This document shows positions 61,605 to 64,000 of a stretch of 64,000 bases of DNA, one piece after another (the stretch's first letter is position 1; every line of letters begins with the position of its first letter). This DNA is from Sipunculus nudus (lineage: Eukaryota > Annelida > Sipuncula > Golfingiida > Sipunculidae): positions 37,243,229 to 37,307,228 of the forward strand of contig CM049314.1 of assembly GCA_026874595.1 (NCBI GenBank). Direction: 5' to 3'. The translations under genes were made by a program, and so were the position numbers. Under the pieces are notes generated by a model that made no database searches, was not told where the DNA came from, and worked only from the letters and a program-made list of their open reading frames with translations.

Positions 61605-61973
61605 GTATATATGGATTCACGAACATACAAGACTGATGACGCCTTGGATAATGATCACGCCTCTGCTGCTGAGAAGTTTGAGGAAAGAAAGAATGCTTTT
61701 CGAAATCACCACAGTTCAGACCTGGTTAGCTCCCTCAGCAAGAAAGTTCAAAAACGTGCCCTGGAGGAGCTCAAACAGAAATATAAAGATTTCAATGAGC
61801 TGAATAACCCTACTGGCCAGTGTAGCTGGAAGCAAATGTGGCAGTCAATGATCCAGAAAAGGATTTACACCAAGTTTGGATTTATGACCAACATAAACTT
61901 GTGGTTCTCAGAAGCCTGTGTCAGTTTGTTTGGAAAATTAGGAGTCAGTAATGATTCTGGGTGTCCAATGTAA
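61605..61973 (+). CDS. Copy 2: last exon, W-rich C-terminal domain
   Basis: 122 residues and TAA. It starts VYMDSRTYKTDDALDNDHAS and contains SWKQMWQSMIQKRIYTKFGF and NINLWFSEACVSLFGK, closely matching copy 1, then adds 11 residues (LGVSNDSGCPM) beyond the stop of copy 1. Confidence 0.75.
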   Translation, partial: VYMDSRTYKTDDALDNDHASAAEKFEERKNAFRNHHSSDLVSSLSKKVQKRALEELKQKYKDFNELNNPTGQCSWKQMWQSMIQKRIYTKFGFMTNINLWFSEACVSLFGKLGVSNDSGCPM

Positions 61974-62121
61974 AAAAAAATACATTTTTGAAAAAAAAAA
62001 CCATGACACTGATTATTAAAATCTTTAACGAATGACTAAAATACCTATGCCTGGATGAGCAAACACCACGTCAGGATAAGTAAAAGCACATGGCACAGAG
62101 AATATAACTAAAACCCTCTTG

Positions 62122-62127
62122 AATAAA
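62122..62127 (+). terminator. Possible polyadenylation signal of copy 2
   Basis: AATAAA about 150 bases after the stop codon. Confidence 0.4.
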
Positions 62128-62858
62128 AACCTATGTCCAAATGAAATAACACATGCAGAAATAGATATCCATTCGGTCAATAGATATTATTCAGATAATT
62201 GGGATGTCAGATTAACAATAAGAATAATCACATGGCGACTTACTAAAATTATCATTTTATCATATTCCCCCTTTTTATACAGATTTATACTGATATATAT
62301 TTTACTATCGGAAGATGGCTTTGGAAACATGGTGCATTTAAGGCCATCTGAGTCGCCAGATCAACTTTGTATAGTTTTAATCGGTAGGCTATGGGACTGA
62401 GTTATATAGATTAACGGTATGCACATAGTGATAGAGTTTATTTCCTCGTTAAATCATAGCACGGTTCAACCCCTTAACAAAGCAAAATTCAACTAGAGCA
62501 TCCAAAATATTTAAATTCTATTTTTTAAATCGACCAAATATAGATAAATTTTCATCAAGGAGTCATGCTATCTATTATATTATATTTTATTATAATATAT
62601 ATGCAATATAACAATTATAGTGCATGAAAAGTTTCATACTAAGGGCTAATGCCCCCACCCCACCCATCTATCCAGTTTTGCATGTAATAATGAAACACTC
62701 AGGACAGTTATATCTACTAAGAAAATTAAAGTATACAAGTGGGTATAAAATATTTAAATATCCGTTATTACTGTACGATTTTATGTGCAGTTAACAAACT
62801 TTTCCCCTTGTTTTCAGTCTTACAATGATACAAGGATACTGATGTAAGCTGATTCAAT

Positions 62859-62912
62859 ATTATATATATATATATATGTATATATGTATATATGTATATA
62901 TATATATATATA
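62859..62912. repeat. (AT)n microsatellite with GTAT interruptions
   Basis: AT run with four GTAT interruptions. Confidence 0.9.
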
Positions 62913-64000
62913 TTCCTTGGCCAACGGATATGCTGTACTCACCCCCCCCCCCTCACCTGGCTCGAGGGCTAAATCCCCCCTCTTGCACACCCCCTACGCC
63001 CCAGGAGGGAGAACTTCACATTGATTTACATAACTTACATCGTAAATGGTAAATGTCCACAAGACGTGCATGAGACATGTTTATCATTATAACTAATTGT
63101 ATATTTATAGGAGAAAGAACATTATTAAATCAAATAAGTGCAATAAAAAACACTATCTGCGTTTTAGGAAAGAAACCGGCTATAAAAAAACTGAAAGTGC
63201 ATTGGCAAAATGTTAAGAAAGGTTACCATTAAGAACACAATGATGCTTCAATAAACGATATATTTTTATATTGCACATGGCCACATGATGTTATCGCCAA
63301 AAGTTAATGCCGTATATTAATTTAACCGGAGACTATTATATCATCCACATGAAACATCATGGCATACCCCCGAACAATCTGCTCCAGGGGCTGCGTCAGG
63401 GATGAATGCTTGCTGAAGGATTTTTAGATGACTTCATTTTAGAGCCTAAGTGCTTTTATGAACATTAAGCTGTTTTAGATTACGTATGTGATCCTTGATC
63501 CACTTTGAAACAATTGTTTATGAAAGTTTGCTGTTTTTTTTTACCTATGAGCATCTGACATATGTAGTAGTGTGAAAAGTATTGAAGAAATATGTATATT
63601 TTTCCTTCAGCTTATTTAGCAACAGTTTAGTGATATGTTTTTTCTATTTTCAAGTTCATGCATATAAAGATACTTATTCTCACATGTTTTCGTTCAGTAT
63701 ATTTGTATGTTTGTAAATAGCAGTCAGAAATCGTCATACAGACGTTTTGAAAACAAATTTTTTTTTTTGTGGTAACCGTGAATAGAATATACTAGAGATA
63801 AATCTGTTTATTCATATATTCTGTTTAAACAAGTGTAATTTTATTATGTTTAAGTGTCAATAAATTCCAAGGAAGCTGCGAAATGTACGTTATGAAAACT
63901 CTTAATACGACGAGTTCATATATTTGGGATGGCATATTATGCTGTCGCAAGTATATCTATGCAGAATGGTAAAATGTGGACCTTTGAAATACTCACTTGC

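Larger units (their letters stand above)
53261..61973 (+). pseudogene. Second CARD-GBP gene copy, headless and with broken G domain
   Basis: Exons match the gene at 15959-34281 in order, from the insertion exon to the stop. CARD, unknown domain, P-loop, G3 and RD exons were not found. G-domain lesions: one-base change at the 54137 acceptor, TAA at 54238-54240, and a one-base insertion with TAA at about 54700. A one-base deletion near 57286 puts TGA at 57292-57294. In contrast the tail exons 55429-56949, 57512-57562 and 58507-61973 are open and in phase. Introns are kept, so the copy arose by DNA duplication and not by retroposition. A tail-only protein cannot be excluded, but no promoter or start exon is evident. 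Confidence 0.75.
61974..64000. other. Region downstream of copy 2
   Basis: No exon of the PLP enzyme or of another GBP copy recognised. Contains an (AT)n tract at 62859-62912 and a poly-C patch near 62942. Confidence 0.5.

Noticed and set aside
62119-62400. Open frame of 93 codons downstream of copy 2
   Set aside because: AT-rich composition, no family, and it begins within the presumed 3' UTR.

Overview
This is AT-rich animal nuclear DNA: short phase-consistent exons with GT-AG junctions, long introns, many (AT)n microsatellites, tRNA-derived SINEs, LINE fragments and interspersed repeats. The gene content (CARD-bearing GBP-like GTPase, secreted C-type lectins, a D-cysteine desulfhydrase-like gene with introns) together with repeat families of the kind common in bivalves suggests a marine mollusc, probably a bivalve. 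That assignment is inference. No operons, prokaryotic signals or CRISPR are present, and almost every real gene is on the + strand.

Layout. 0-7.4 kb: a tandem pair of four-exon secreted proteins (signal peptide, small Cys-rich PAN/apple-like module, C-type lectin domain). The first (29-1688) is a decayed copy with two nonsense codons and a frameshift; the second (5262-7376) is intact, 234 aa. Between them lie a tRNA-derived SINE, a fold-back element and a LINE reverse transcriptase fragment. 7.4-15.9 kb: gene-poor, with three diverged copies of one repeat segment.

15.9-34.3 kb: a large gene of about 27 exons. It encodes an N-terminal CARD, an unrecognised domain of about 150 residues, an atlastin/GBP-type GTPase domain (P-loop, DTQG and FLVRDW motifs) carrying an exon-encoded insertion, and a long helical GBP-like tail ending in an unrecognised W-rich domain. 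Known GBPs are interferon-type immune GTPases and CARDs recruit signalling partners, so this looks like an innate immune effector or sensor. This allele carries in-frame stops, one exactly at the first glycine of the P-loop, so it is probably a recent pseudogene unless the stops are assembly errors.

34.3-46.2 kb: intergenic, with a SINE, an interspersed repeat array and a 4.85-kb element bounded by about 1.1-kb inverted repeats; its interior holds SWIM-finger and Ulp1-like protease remnants on the - strand. 46.2-52.7 kb: the first six exons of a PLP enzyme of the D-cysteine desulfhydrase/ACC deaminase family; the 3' part is not seen. 53.3-62.0 kb: a second copy of the CARD-GBP gene without CARD and P-loop, with a broken G domain but well-kept open tail exons. 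It follows the partial PLP gene on the same strand, possibly inside its sixth intron. 62-64 kb: no gene seen.
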